From positions 60,259,435 through 60,323,434 of the forward strand of contig NC_132904.1 of assembly GCF_047675955.1 (NCBI RefSeq): DNA of 64,000 nt. Reading direction: 5' to 3'. Position numbers and translations under genes: made by a program. The notes beneath the pieces were generated by a model. That model did not search any database, was not told the origin of the DNA, and was given only the letters and a program-made list of their open reading frames with translations. Every line of letters begins with the position of its first letter. Position 1 is the stretch's first letter. Below are positions 11,641 through 24,071 of the stretch, one piece after another. Origin of the DNA: Chlorocebus sabaeus (lineage: Eukaryota > Chordata > Mammalia > Primates > Cercopithecidae).

Positions 11641-13357
11641 AAGCTTTCTGAGAAACTGCTCTGTCTTCCGTTAATTCATCTCACAGAGTTACATCTTTGC
11701 CTTCAAGAAACCTTTGGCTAAGGCTGTTGTTCTGGAATTGGCAAAGGGATATTTGGAAGCCCATATAGGGCTATGGTGAAAAAGGAAATATCTTCCGTTC
11801 AAAACTGGAAAGAAGCTTTCAGAGAAACTGCTCTGTGTTCTGTTAATTCATCTCACAGAGTTACATCCTTCCCTTCAAGAATCCTTTCGATAAGGCTGTT
11901 CTTGTGGAATTGGCAAAGGGATATTTGGAAGCCCATAGAGGGATATAGTGAAAAAGGAAATATCTTCTGTTGAAAACTGGAAAGAAGCTTTCTGAGAAAC
12001 TGCTCTGTGTTCTGTTAATTCATCTCACAGAGTTACATCTTTCCCTTCAAGAAGCCTTTCGCTAAGGCTGTTCTTGTGGAATTGGCAAAGGGATATTTGG
12101 AAGCGCATAGAGGACTATGATGAAAAAGGAAATATCGTCCGTTCAAAACTGGAAAGAAGCTTTCTGAGAAACTGCTCGGTGTTCTGTTAATTCATCTCAA
12201 AGAGTTATATCCTTCCCTTCAAGAAGCCTTTCGATAAGGCTGTTCTTGTGGAATTCCAAGGGGATATTTGGAAGCCAATAGAGGGCTATGGAATAAAAGG
12301 AAATATCTTCCGTTCCAAACTGGAAAGTAGCTTTCATAGAATCTGCTCTGTGTTCTGTTAATTCATCTCACAGAGTTACATCTTTCCCTTCAAGAAGCCT
12401 TTCGCTAAGGCTGTTCTTGTGGCATTGGCAAAGGGATATTTGGAAGCCCATAGAGGGCTATGGTGAAAAAGGAAATATCTTCCGTTCAAAACTGGAAAGA
12501 AGCTTTCTGAAAAACTGCTCTGTGTTCTGTTAATTCATCTCACAGAGTTACATCTTTCCCTTCAAGAAGCCTTTCGCTAAGGCTGTTCTTGTGGAATTCG
12601 CAAAGGGATATTTGGAAGCCCATAGAGGGCTTTGGTGAAAAAGGAAATATCTTCCGTTCAAAACTGGAAAGAAGCGTTCTGAGAAACTGCTCTGTGTTCT
12701 GTTAATTCATCTCACAGAGTTACATCTTCCCTTCAAGTAGCATTTCGCTAAGGCTGTTCTTTTGGCATTGGCAAAGGGATATTTGGACGCCCATAGAGGG
12801 CTATGGTGAAAAAGGAAATATATTCCGTTCATAACAGGAAAGAAGCTTTCTGAGAAACTGCTCTGTGTTCTGTTAACTCATCTCTCAGAGTTACATCTCT
12901 CCCTTCAAGAAGCCTTTCGCTAAGGCTGTTCTTGTGGAATTGGCAAAGGGAAATTTGACGCCCATAGATGTCTATGGGGAAAAAGGAAATATCTTCCGTT
13001 CAAAACTGGACAGAAGCTTTCTGAGAAACTGTTCTGTGTTCTGTTAATTCATCTCACAGAGTTACATCTTTCCCTTCAAGAAGCCTTTCGCTGAGGCTGT
13101 TCTTGTGGAATTGGCAAACGGATATTTGGAAGCCCATAGAGGGCTATGGAGAAAAAGGAAATATCTTCCGTTCAAAACTGGAAAGAAGCTTTCATAGAAA
13201 CTGCTCTGAGTTCTGTTAATTCATCTCACAGAGTTACATCTTTCCCTTCAAGAAGCCTTTCGCTAAGGCTGTTCTTGTGGAATTGGCAAAGGGATATTTG
13301 GAAGCCTATAGAGGGCTATGGTGAAAAAGGAAATATCTTCCGTTCAAAACTGGAAAG

Positions 13358-13503
13358 AAGCTTTCTGATAAATTGCTCTGTGTTCTGTTAATTCATCTCA
13401 CAGAGTTACATCTTTCTCTTCAAGAAGCCTTTCGCTAAGGCTGTTCTTGTGGAATTGAGGGCTATGGTGAAAAAGGAAATATCTTCCGTTCAAAACTGGA
13501 AAG
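13358..13503 (+). repeat. Truncated 146-bp monomer (A2, second)
   Basis: It has the identical 26-bp deletion and flanks, 1,863 bp after the first. The shared neighbours (GATAAATTGC before, GAAACCTTTGGC and CATATAGG after) show the two arose by duplication within the unit. Confidence 0.9.
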
Positions 13504-16500
13504 AAGCTTTCTCAGAAACTGCTCTGTCTTCTGTTAATTCATCTCACAGAGTTACATCTTTCCTTTCAAGAAACCTTTGGCTAAACCTGTTGTTCTGGAA
13601 TTGGCTAAGGGATATTTGGAAGCCCATATAGGGCTATGGTGAAAAAGAAAATATCTTCCGTTCAAAACTGGAAAGAAGCTTTCTGAGAAACTGCTCTGTG
13701 TTCTGTTAATTCATCTCACAGAGTTACATTTTTCCCTTCAAGAATCCTTTCGATAAGGCTGTTCTTGTTTAATTGGCAAAGGGATATTTGGAAGCCCATA
13801 GAGGGATATAGTGAAAAAGGAAATGTCTTCTGTTCAAAACTGGAAAGAAGCTTTCTGAGAAACTGCTCTGTGTTCTGTTAATTCATCTCACAGAGTTACA
13901 TCTTTCCCTTCAAGAAGTCTTTCGCTAAGACTGTTCTTGTGGAATTGGCAAAGGGATATTTGGAAGCCCATAGAGGGCTATGGTGAAAAAGGAAATATCT
14001 TCCGTTCAAAACTGGAAAGAAGCTTTCTGAGAAACTGCTCTGTGTTTTGTTAATTCATCTCACAGATTTACATCTTTCCCTTCAAGAAGCCTTTCGCTAA
14101 GGCTGTTCTTGTGGAATTGGCAAAGGGATATTTGGAAGCGCATTGAGGGCTATGATGAAAAAGGAAATACCGTCGGTTCAAAACTGGAAAGAAGCTTTCT
14201 GAGAAACAGCTCGGTGTTCTGTTAATTCATCTCAAAGAGTTATATCTTTCCCTTCAAGAAGCCTTTCGATAAGGCTGTTCTTGTGGAATTCGCAAAGGGA
14301 TATTTGGAAGCCAATAGAGGTCTATGGAATAAAAGGAAATATCTTCCGTTCCAAACTGGAAAGAAGCTTTAATAGAATCTGCTCTGTGTTCTGTTAATTC
14401 ATCTCACAGAGTTACATCTTTCCCTTCAAGAAGCCTTTCGCTAAGGCTGTTCTTGTGGAATTGGCAAAGGGATATTTGGAAGCCCATAGAGGGCTATGGT
14501 TAAAAAGGAAATATCTTCCGTTCAAAACTGGAAAGAAGCTTTCTGAGAAACTGCTCTGTGTTCTGTTAATTCATCTCACAGAGTTACATCGTTCCCTTCA
14601 AGAAGCCTTTCGCTAAGGCTGTTCTTGTGGAATTGGCAAAGGGATATTTGGAAGCCCATAGAGGGCTATGGTGAAAAAGGAAATATCTTCCGTTCAAAAC
14701 TGGAAAGAAGCTTTCTGAGAAACTACTCTGTGTTCTGTTAATTCATCTCACAGAGTTACATTTTTCCCTTCAAGAAGCCTTTCGCTAAGGCTGTTCTTGT
14801 GGAATTGGCAAAGGGATATTTGGAAGCCCATGGAGGGCTACGCTGAAAAAGGAAATATCTTCCGTTCAAAACTGGAAAGAAGTTTTCAGAGAAACCCCTC
14901 TATGTTCTGTTAATTCATCTCACAGAGTTACATCTTTCTCTTCAAGAAGCCTTTCTCTAAGGCTGTTCTTTTGGAATTGGCAAAGTGATATTTGGAAGCC
15001 CTTAGTGGGCCACGGTGAAAAAGGAAATATATTCCGTTCAAAACTGGAAAGAAGCTTTCTGAGAAACTGCTCTGTGTTATGTTAATTCATCTCACAGAGT
15101 TACATCTTTCCCTTCAAGAAGCCTTTCGCTAAGGCTGTTCTTGTGGAATTGGCAAAGGGATATTTGGAAGCCCATAGAAGGCTATGGTGAAAAAGGAAAT
15201 ATCTTCCGTTCAAAACTGGAAAGAAGCCTTCTGAGAAACCGCTCTGTTTTCTGTTAATTCATCTCACAGAGCTACATCTTTATCTTCAACCAGCCTTTCG
15301 CTAAGGCTGTTCTTGTGGAATTGGCAAAGAGATATTTGGAAGGCCATAAAGGGCTACGGTGAAAAAGGAAATATCCCGTTCAAAACTGGAAAGAAGCTTT
15401 CTGTGAAACTGCTCTGTGTTCTGTTAATTCTTCTCACAGAGTTACATCTTTCCCTTCAAGAAGCCTTTCGATAAGGCTGTTCTTGTGGAATTGGCAAAGG
15501 GATATTTGGAAGCCCATAGAGGGCAGAAGTGAAAAAGGAAATATCTTCTGTTCAAAACTGGAAAGAAGCTTTCTGAGAAACTGCTCTGTGTTCTGTTAAT
15601 TCATCTCACAGAGTTACATCTTTCCCTTCAAGAAGCCTTTCGCTGAGGCTGTTCTTGTGGAATTGGCAAAGGGATATTTGGAAGCCCATAGAGGGCTATG
15701 GTGAAAAAGGAAATATCTTCCGTTCAAAACTGGAAAGAAGCGTTCAGAGAAACTGCTCTGTGTTTCGTTAATTCATCTCACAGAGTTACATCTTTCCTTC
15801 AAGAAGCATTTCGCTAAGGCTGTTCTTGTGGCATTGGCAAAGGGATATTTGAAAGCCCATAGAGGGCTATGTTGAAAAAGGAAATATCTTCCGTTCAAAA
15901 CTGGAAAGAAGCTTTCTGAGAAACTGCTCTGTGTTCTGTTAATTCATCTCACAGAGTTACATCTTTCCCTTCAAGAAGCCTTTCGCTAAGGCTGTTGTTG
16001 TGGAAATGGCAAAGGGATATTTGGAAGCCCATAGAGGGCTATGGTGAAAAAGGAAATATCTTCCGTTCAAAACTGGAAAGAAGCTTTCTGAGAAACTGCT
16101 CTGTGTTTTGTTAATTCATCTCACAGAGTTACATCTTTCCCTTCAAGAATCCTTTCGCTAAGGCTGTTCTTGTGGAATTGGCAAAGTGATATTTGGAAGC
16201 GCATAGAGGGCTATGGTGAAAAAGGAAATACCGTCCGTTCAAAACTGGAAAGAAGCTTTCTGAGAAACTGCTCGGTGTTCTGTTAATTCATCTCACAGAG
16301 TTATATCTTACCCTTCAAGAAGCCTTTCGATAAGGCTGTTCTTGTGGAATTGGCAAAGGGATATTTGGAACCCCTAGAGGGCTATGGAGCAAAAGGAAAT
16401 ATCTTCCGTTCAAAACTGGAAAGAAGCTTTCATAGAAACTGCTCTGTGTTCTGTTAATTCATCTCACAGAGTTACATCTTTCCCTTCAAGAAGCCTTTCG

Positions 16501-19193
16501 CTAAGGCTGTTCTTGTGGAATTGGCAAAGGGATATTTGGAAGCCCATAGAGGGCTATGGGGAAAAACGAAATACCTTCCGTTCAAAACTGGAAAGAAGCT
16601 TTCTGAGAAACTGCTCTGTGTTCTGTTAATTCATCTCACAGAGTTACATCTTTCCCTTCAAGAAGCCTTTCGCTAAGGCTGTTCTTGTGGAATTGGCAAA
16701 GGGATATTTGGAAGCCCATAGAGGGCTATGATGAAAAAGGAAATATCTTCCGTTCAAAACTGGAAAGAAGTTTTCGGAGAAACTACTCTGTGTTCTGTTA
16801 ATTCATCTCACAGAGTTACATCTTTCCCTTCAAGAATCCTTTCGCTAAGGCTGTTCTTGTGGAATTGGCAAAGTGATATTTGGAAGCGCGTAGAGGGCTA
16901 TGGTGAAAAAGGAAATACCCTCCGTTCAAAACTGGAAAGAAGCTTTCTGAGAAACTGCTCGGTGTTCTGTTAATTCATCTCACAGAGTTATATCTTTCCC
17001 TTCAAGAAGCCTTTCGATAAGGCTGTTCTTGTGGAATTGGCAAAGGGATATTTGGAAGCCCCTAGAGGGCTATGGAGCAGAAGGAAATATCTTCCGTTCA
17101 AAACTGGAAAGAAGCTTTCATAGAAACTGCTCTGTGTTCTGTTAATTCATCTCACAGAGTTACATCTTTCCCTTCAAGAAACCTTTGGCTAAACCTGTTG
17201 TTCTGGAATTGGCAAAGGGATATTTGGAAGCCCTTAGAGGGCTATGTTGAAAAAGGAAATATCTTCCGTTCAAAACTGGAAAGAAGCTTTCTGAGAAACT
17301 GCTCTGTGTTCTGTTAATTCATCTCACAGAGTTACATCTTTCCCTTCCATTACCCTTTGACTAAGGCTGTTCTTGGGTAATTGGCAAAGGGATATTTGGG
17401 AGCCAATAGAAGGCTATGGTGAAAAAGGAAATATCTTCCGTTCAAAACTGGAAAGAATCTTTCTGAGAAACTGCTCTGTGTTCTGTTAATTCATCTCACA
17501 GTGTTACAACTTTCCCTTCAAGAAGCCTTTCGCTAAGGCTGTTCTTGTGGAATTGGCAAAGGGATATTTGGAAGCCCATAGAGGGCTACGGTGAAAAAGG
17601 AAATATCTTCCGTTCAAAACTGGAAAGAAGCTTTCAGAGAAACCCCTCTGTGTTCTGTTAATTCATCTCACAGAGTTACATCTTTCTCTTCAAGAAGCCT
17701 TTCGCTAAGGCTGTTCTTGTGGAATTTGCAAAGTGATATTTGGAAGCGCATAGAGGGCTATGGTGAAAAAGGAAATACCGTCCGTTCAAAACTGGAAAGA
17801 AGCGTTCTGAGAAACTGCTCGGTGTTCTGTTAATTCATCTCACAGAGTTATATCTTTCCCTTCAAGAAGCCTTTCGATAAGGCTGTTCTTGTGGAATTGG
17901 CAAAGGGATATTTGGGAGCCCATAGAGGTCTACGGTGAAAAAGGAAATATCTTCCGTTCAAAACTGGAAAGAAGCTTTCTGAGAAACTGCTCTGTGTTCT
18001 GTTAATTCATCTCACAGAGTTACATCTTTCCCGTCAAGAAACCTTTCGCTAAGGCTGTTTTTCTGGAATTGGCAAAGGGATATTTGGAAGCCCATAGAGG
18101 GCTATGGTGAAAAAGGAAATATCTTCCGTTCAAAACTGGAAAGAAGCTTTCTGAGAAACTGCTCTGTGTTCTGTTAATTCATCTCACAGAGTTACATCTT
18201 TCCCTTCAAGAAGCCTTTCGCTAAGGCTGTTCTTGTGGAATTGGCAAAGGGATATTTGGAAGCCCATAGAAGGCTATGGTGAAAAAGGAAATATCTTCCG
18301 TTCAAAACTGGAAAGAACCGTTCTGAAAAACTGCTCTGTGTTCTTTTAATTCATCTCACAGAGTTACATCTTTCCCTTCAAGAAGCATTTCGCTAAGGCT
18401 GTTCTTGTGGAATTAGCAATGGGATATTTGGAAGCCCATAGAGGGCTATGGTGAAAAAGGAAATGTCTTCCGTTTAAAACTGGAAAGAAGCTTTCAGAGA
18501 AACCCCTCTATGTTCTGTTAATTCATCTCACAGAGTTACATCTTTCTCTTCAAGAAGCCTTTCTCTAAGGCTGTTCTTTTGGAATTGGCAAAGTGATATT
18601 TGGAAGCCCTTAGTGGGCCACGGTGAAAAAGGAAATATATTCCGTTCAAAACTGGAAAGAAGCTTTCTGAGAAACTGCTCTGTGTTATGTTAATTCATCT
18701 CACAGAGTTACATCTTTCCCTTCAAGAATCCTATCGCTAAGGCTGTTCTTGTGGAATTGGCAAAGTGATATTTGGAAGCGCGTAGAGGGCTATGGTGAAA
18801 AAGGAAATACCCACCGTTCAAAACTGGAAAGAAGCTTTCTGAGAAACTGCTCGGTGTTCTGTTAATTCATCTCACAGAGTTATATCTTTCCCTTCAAGAA
18901 GCCTTTCGATAAGGCTGTTCTTGTGGAATTGGCAAAGGGATATTTGGAGCCCCTAGAGGGCTATGGAGCAAAAGGAAATATCTTCCGTTAAAAACTGGAA
19001 AGAAGCTTTCATAGAAACTGCTCTGTGTTCTGTTAATTCATCTCACAGAGTTACATCTTTCCCTTCAAGAAGCCTTTCGCTAAGGCTGTTCTAGTGGAAT
19101 TGGCAAAGGGATATTTGGAAGCCCATAGAGGGCTATGGTGAAAAACGAAATATCTTCCGTTCAAAACTGGAAAGAAGCTTTCTGAGAAACTGC

Positions 19194-19537
19194 TCGGTGT
19201 TCTGTTAATTCATCTCACAGAGTTATATCTTTCCCTTCAAGAAGCCTTTCGATAAGGCTGTTCTTGTGGATTTGGCAAAGGGATATTTGGAAGCCCCTAG
19301 AGGGCTATGGAGCAAAAGGAAATATCTTCCGTTCAAAACTGGAAAGAAGCTTTCATAGAAACTGCTCTGTGTTCTGTTAATTCATCTCACAGAGTTACAT
19401 CTTTCCCTTCAAGAAGACTTTCGCTAAGGCTGTTCTTGTGGAATTGGCAAAGGGATATTTGGAAGCCCATAGAGGGCTATGTTGAAAAAGGAAATATCTT
19501 CCGTTCAAAACTGGAAAGAAGCTTTCTGAGAAACTGC
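19194..19537 (+). repeat. 344-bp dimer duplicate replacing different sequence in copy B
   Basis: The dimer CTCGGTG...CCCCTAGAGGG...AAGACTTTCGC...CTATGTTG occurs here and again at 19538-19881. One difference is GTGGATTTGGC at 19268 against GTGGAATTGGC. At the equivalent place in copy B (about 54.97-55.32 kb) two other monomers are found, marked GGGATACTTGG, CTATGATG and AAAATGCTC. The flanks on both sides keep the offset 35,811. Thus 344 bp was exchanged without net length change. Confidence 0.75.
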
Positions 19538-22500
19538 TCGGTGTTCTGTTAATTCATCTCACAGAGTTATATCTTTCCCTTCAAGAAGCCTTTCGATAAG
19601 GCTGTTCTTGTGGAATTGGCAAAGGGATATTTGGAAGCCCCTAGAGGGCTATGGAGCAAAAGGAAATATCTTCCGTTCAAAACTGGAAAGAAGCTTTCAT
19701 AGAAACTGCTCTGTGTTCTGTTAATTCATCTCACAGAGTTACATCTTTCCCTTCAAGAAGACTTTCGCTAAGGCTGTTCTTGTGGAATTGGCAAAGGGAT
19801 ATTTGGAAGCCCATAGAGGGCTATGTTGAAAAAGGAAATATCTTCCGTTCAAAACTGGAAAGAAGCTTTCTGAGAAACTGCTCTGTCTTCAGTTAACTCA
19901 TCTCGCAGAGTTACATCTTTCCCTTCAAGAAACCTTTGGCTACAGCTGTTGTTCTGGAATTGGCAAAGGGATATTTGGAAGCCCTTAGAGGGCTATGTTG
20001 AAAAAGGAAATATCTTCCGTTCAAAACTGGAAAGAAGCTTTCTGAGAAACTGCTCTGTGTTCTGTTAATTCATCTCACAGAGTTACATCTTTCCCTTCCA
20101 TTACCCTTTGACTAAGGCTGTTCTTGTGTAATTGGCAAAGGGATATTTGGGAGCCAATAGAAGGCTATGGTGAAAAAGGAAATATCTTCCGTTCAAAACT
20201 GGAAAGAATCTTTCTGAGAAACTGCTCTGTGTTCTGTTAATTCATCTCACAGTGTTACAACTTTCCCTTCAAGAAGCCTTTCGCTAAGGCTGTTCTTGTG
20301 GAATTGGCAAAGGGATATTTGGAAGCCCATAAAGGGCTACGGTGAAAAAGGAAATATCCCGTTCAAAACTGGAAAGAAGCTTTCATAGAAACTGCTCTGT
20401 GTTCTGTTAATTCATCTCACAGAGTTACATCTTTCCCTTCAAGAAGCCTTTCGCTAAGGCTGTTCTTGTGGAATTGGCAAAGGGATATTTGGAAGCCCAT
20501 AGAGGGCTATGGTGAAAAAGGAAATATCTTCCGTTCAAAACTGGAAAGAAGCTTTCTGAGAAACTGCTCTGTGTTTTGTTAATTCATCTCACAGAGTTAC
20601 ATCTTTCCCTTCAAGAATCCTTTCGCTAAGGCTGTTCTTGTGGAATTTGCAAAGTGATATTTGGAAGCGCATAGAGGGCTATGGTGAAAAAGGAAATACC
20701 GTCCGTTCAAAACTGGAAAGAAGCGTTCTGAGAAACTGCTCGGTGTTCTGTTAATTCATCTCACAGAGTTATATCTTTCCCTTCAAGAAGCCTTTCGATA
20801 AGGCTGTTCTTGTGGAATTGGCAAAGGGATATTTGGAAGCCCATAGAGGGCTATGGAGAAAAAGGAAATGTCTTCCGTTCAAAACTAGAAAAAGCTTTCA
20901 TAGAAACTGCTCTGTGTTCTGTTAATTCATCTCACAGAGTTACATCTTTCCCTTCAAGAAGCCTTTCGCTAAGGCTGTTCTTGTGGAATTGGCAAAGGGA
21001 TATTTGGAAGCCCATAGAGGGCTATGGTGAAAAAGGAAATATCTTCCGTTCAAAACTGGAAAGAAGCGTTCTGAGAAACTGCTCTGTGTTCTGTTAATTC
21101 ATCTCACAGAGTTACATCTTTCCTTCAAGAAGCATTTCGCTAAGGCTGTTCTTGTGGCATTGGCAAAGGGATATTTGGAAGCCCATAGAGGGCTATGGTG
21201 AAAAAGGAAATATCTTCCGTTCAAAACTGGAAAGAAGGTTTCTGAGAAACTGCTCTGTGTTCTGTTAATTCATCTCACAGAGTTACATCTTTCCCTTCAA
21301 GAAGCCTTTCGCTAAGGCTGTTGTTGTGGAAATGGCAAAGGGATATTTGGAAGCCCATAGAGGGCTATGGTGAAAAAGGAAATATCTTCCGTTCAAAACT
21401 GGAAAGAAGCTTTCTGAGAAACTGCTCTTTGTTTTGATAATTCATCTCACAGAGTTACATCTTTCCCTTCAAGAAGCCTTTCGATAAGGCTGTTCTTGTG
21501 GAATTGGCAAAGGGATATTTGGAAGCCCATAGAGGGCTATGGAGAAAAAGGAAATGTCTTCCGTTCAAAACTAGAAAGAAGCTTTCATAGAAACTGCTCT
21601 GTGTTCTGTTAATTCATCTCACAGAGTTACATCTTTCCCTTCAAGAAGCCTTTCGCTAAGGCTGTTCTTGTGGAATTGGCAAAGGGATATTTGGAAGCCC
21701 ATAGAGGGCTATGGAGAAAAAGGAAATATCTTCCGTTCAAAACTGGAAAGAAGCTTTCTGAGAAACTGCTCTGTCTTCTGTTAATTCATCTCACAGAGTT
21801 ACATCTTTCCCTTCAAGAAACCTTTGGCTAAAGCTGTTGTTCTGGAATTGGCAAAGGGATATTTGGAAGCCCATAGAGGGCTATGGTGAAAAAGGAAATA
21901 TCTTCCATTCAAAACTGGAAAGAAGCTTTCTGAGAAACTGCTCTGTGTTCTGTTAATTCATCTCACAGAGTTACATCTTTCCCTTCAAGAAGCCTTTCGC
22001 TAAGGATGTTGTTGTGGAAATGGCAAAGGGATATTTGGAAGCTCATAGAGGGCTATGGTGAAAAAGGAAATATCTTCCGTTCAAAACTGGAAAGAAGCTT
22101 TCTGAGAAACTGCTCTGTGTTTTGTTAATTCATCTCACAGAGTTACATCTTTCCCTTCAAGAATCCTTTCGCTAAGGCTGTTCTTGTGGAATTTGCAAAG
22201 TGATATTTGGAAGCGCATAGAGGGCTATGGTGAAAAAGGAAATACCGTCCGTTCAAAACTGGAAAGAAGCTTTCTGAGAAACTGCTCGGTGTTCTGTTAA
22301 TTCATCTCACAGAGTTATATCTTTCCCTTCAAGAAGCCTTTCGATAAGGCTGTTCTTGTGGAATTGGCAAAGGGATATTTGGAAGCCCATAGAGGGCTAT
22401 GGAGAAAAAGGAAATATCTTCCGTTCAAAACTGGAAAGAAGCTTTCATAGAAACTGCTCTGTGTTCTGTTAATTCATCTCACAGAGTTACATCTTTCCCT

Positions 22501-22570
22501 TCAAGAAGCCTTTCGCTAAGGCTGTTCTTGTGGAATTGGCAAAGGGATATTTGGAAGCCCATAGAGGGCT

Positions 22571-23830
22571 ATGGAGAAAAAGGAAATATCTTCCGTTCAA
22601 AACTGGAAAGAAGCTTTCATAGAAACTGCTCTGTGTTCTGTTAATTCATCTCACAGAGTTACATCTTTCCTTTCAAGAAGCCTTTCGCTAAGGCTGTTCT
22701 TGTGGAATTGGCAAAGGGATATTTGGAAGCCCATAGAGGGCTATGGTGAAAAAGGAAATATCTTCCGTTCAAAACTGGAAAGAAGCGTTCTGAGAAACTG
22801 CTCTGTGTTCTGTTAATTCATCTCACAGAGTTACATCTTTCCCTTCAAGAAGCATTTCGCTAAGGCTGTTCTTGTGGCATTGGCAAAGGGATATTTAGAA
22901 GCCCATAGAGGGCTATGGTGAAAAAGGAAATATCTTCCGTTCAAAACTTGAAAGAAGCTTTCTGAGAAACTGCTCTGTGTTCTGTTAATTCATCTCACAC
23001 AGTTACATCTTTCCCTTCAAGAAGCCTTTCGCTAAGGCTGTTGTTGTGGAAATGGCAAAGGGATATTTGGAAGCCCATAGAGGGCTATGGTGAAAAAGGA
23101 AATATCTTCCGTTCAAAACTGGAAAGAAGCTTTCTGAGAAACTGCTCTTTGTTTTGTTAATTCATCTCACAGAGTTACATCTTTCCCTTCAAGAATCCTT
23201 TCGCTAATTCTGTTCTTGTGGAATTTGCAAAGTTATATTTGGAAGCGCATAGACGGCTATGGTGAAAAAGGAAATACCGTCCGTTCAATACTGGAAAGAA
23301 GCTTTCTGAGAAACTGCTCGGTGTTCTGTTAATTCATCTCACAGAGTTATATCTTTCCCTTCAAGAAGCCTTTCGATAAGGCTGTTCTTGTGGAATTGAC
23401 AAAGGGATATTAGGAAGCCCATAGAGGGCTATGGAGAAAAAGGAAATATCTTCCGTTCAAAACTGGAAAGAAGCTTTCATAGAAACTGCTCTGTGTTCTG
23501 TTAATTCATCTCACAGAGTTACATCTTTCCCTTCAAGAAGCCTTTCGCTAAGGCTGTTCTTGTGGAATTGGCAAAGGGATATTTGGAAGCCCATAGAGGG
23601 CTATGGTGAAAAACGAAATATCTTCCGTTCAAAACTGGAAAGAAGCTTTCTGAGAAACTGCTCTGTGTTCTGTCAATTCATCTTACAGAGTTACATCTTT
23701 CCCTTCAAGAATCCTTTCGCTAAGGCTGTTCTTGTGGAATTGGCAAAGGGATATTTGGAAGCCCATAGAGGGCTATGGTGAAAAAGGAAATATCTTCCGT
23801 TCAAAACTGGAAAGAAGCTTTCTGAGAAAC
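22571..23830 (+). repeat. Internal duplication in block C, left copy
   Basis: It shares rare variants with 28244-29503 at offset 5,673 bp (33 monomers). These are TTTCCTTTCAAG at ~22668, CTAATTCTGTTCTTG with AAAGTTATATTTGG at ~23205-23240, and GTCAATTCATC at ~23673. The monomer starting at 22399 is itself a one-monomer duplicate of the one at 22571. Confidence 0.75.
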
Positions 23831-24071
23831 TGCTCTGTCTTCTGTTAATTCATCTCACAGAGTTACATCTTTCCCTTCAAGAAACCTTTGGCTAAAGCTG
23901 TTGTTCTGGAATTGGCAAAGGGATATTTGGAAGCCCATAGAGGGCTATGGTGAAAAAGGAAATATCTTCCGTTCAAAACTGGAAAGAAGCTTTCTGAGAA
24001 ACTGCTCTGTGTTCTGTTAATTCATCTCACAGAGTTACATCTTTCCCTTCAAGAAGCCTTTCGCTAAGGCT
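23040..24071 (+). repeat. Six-monomer segment present in A, absent in B
   Basis: The variant TGTTGTTGTGGAAATGG occurs at 23040 and 24071 in copy A but once, at 60912, in copy B. The offset changes from 37,873 to 36,841 across it, a loss or gain of 1,032 bp. Exchange between the two identical variants explains it. Confidence 0.7.

Larger units (their letters stand above)
10831..18964 (+). repeat. Higher-order repeat unit A2
   Basis: This is the second tandem copy, with the same marker order as A1 (anchor at 10893) but both 146-bp monomers kept (11495 and 13358). It lacks three monomers (about 514 bp) near 11260-11325 that B2 has at 46.8-47.3 kb, and one monomer between the two truncated ones relative to B1. 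It also differs from A1 by single-monomer gains and losses in the 16.2-18.3 kb part. It ends with the GAGCCCCTAG/GGAGCAAAAGG markers at about 18950-18970. There the array passes into block C instead of starting a third unit. Confidence 0.75.

Noticed and set aside
20810..21097. A longer 95-codon open frame
   Set aside because: It is made by a one-base loss (AAAACTAGAAAAAGC against AAAACTAGAAAGAAGC at 56.7 kb) that joins two satellite frames. It is not a gene.
23431..23781. 116-codon open frames here and at 29104-29454
   Set aside because: Both come from TTCTGTCAATTC replacing TTCTGTTAATTC, which removes the usual stop. They are copies of the same duplicated satellite segment.
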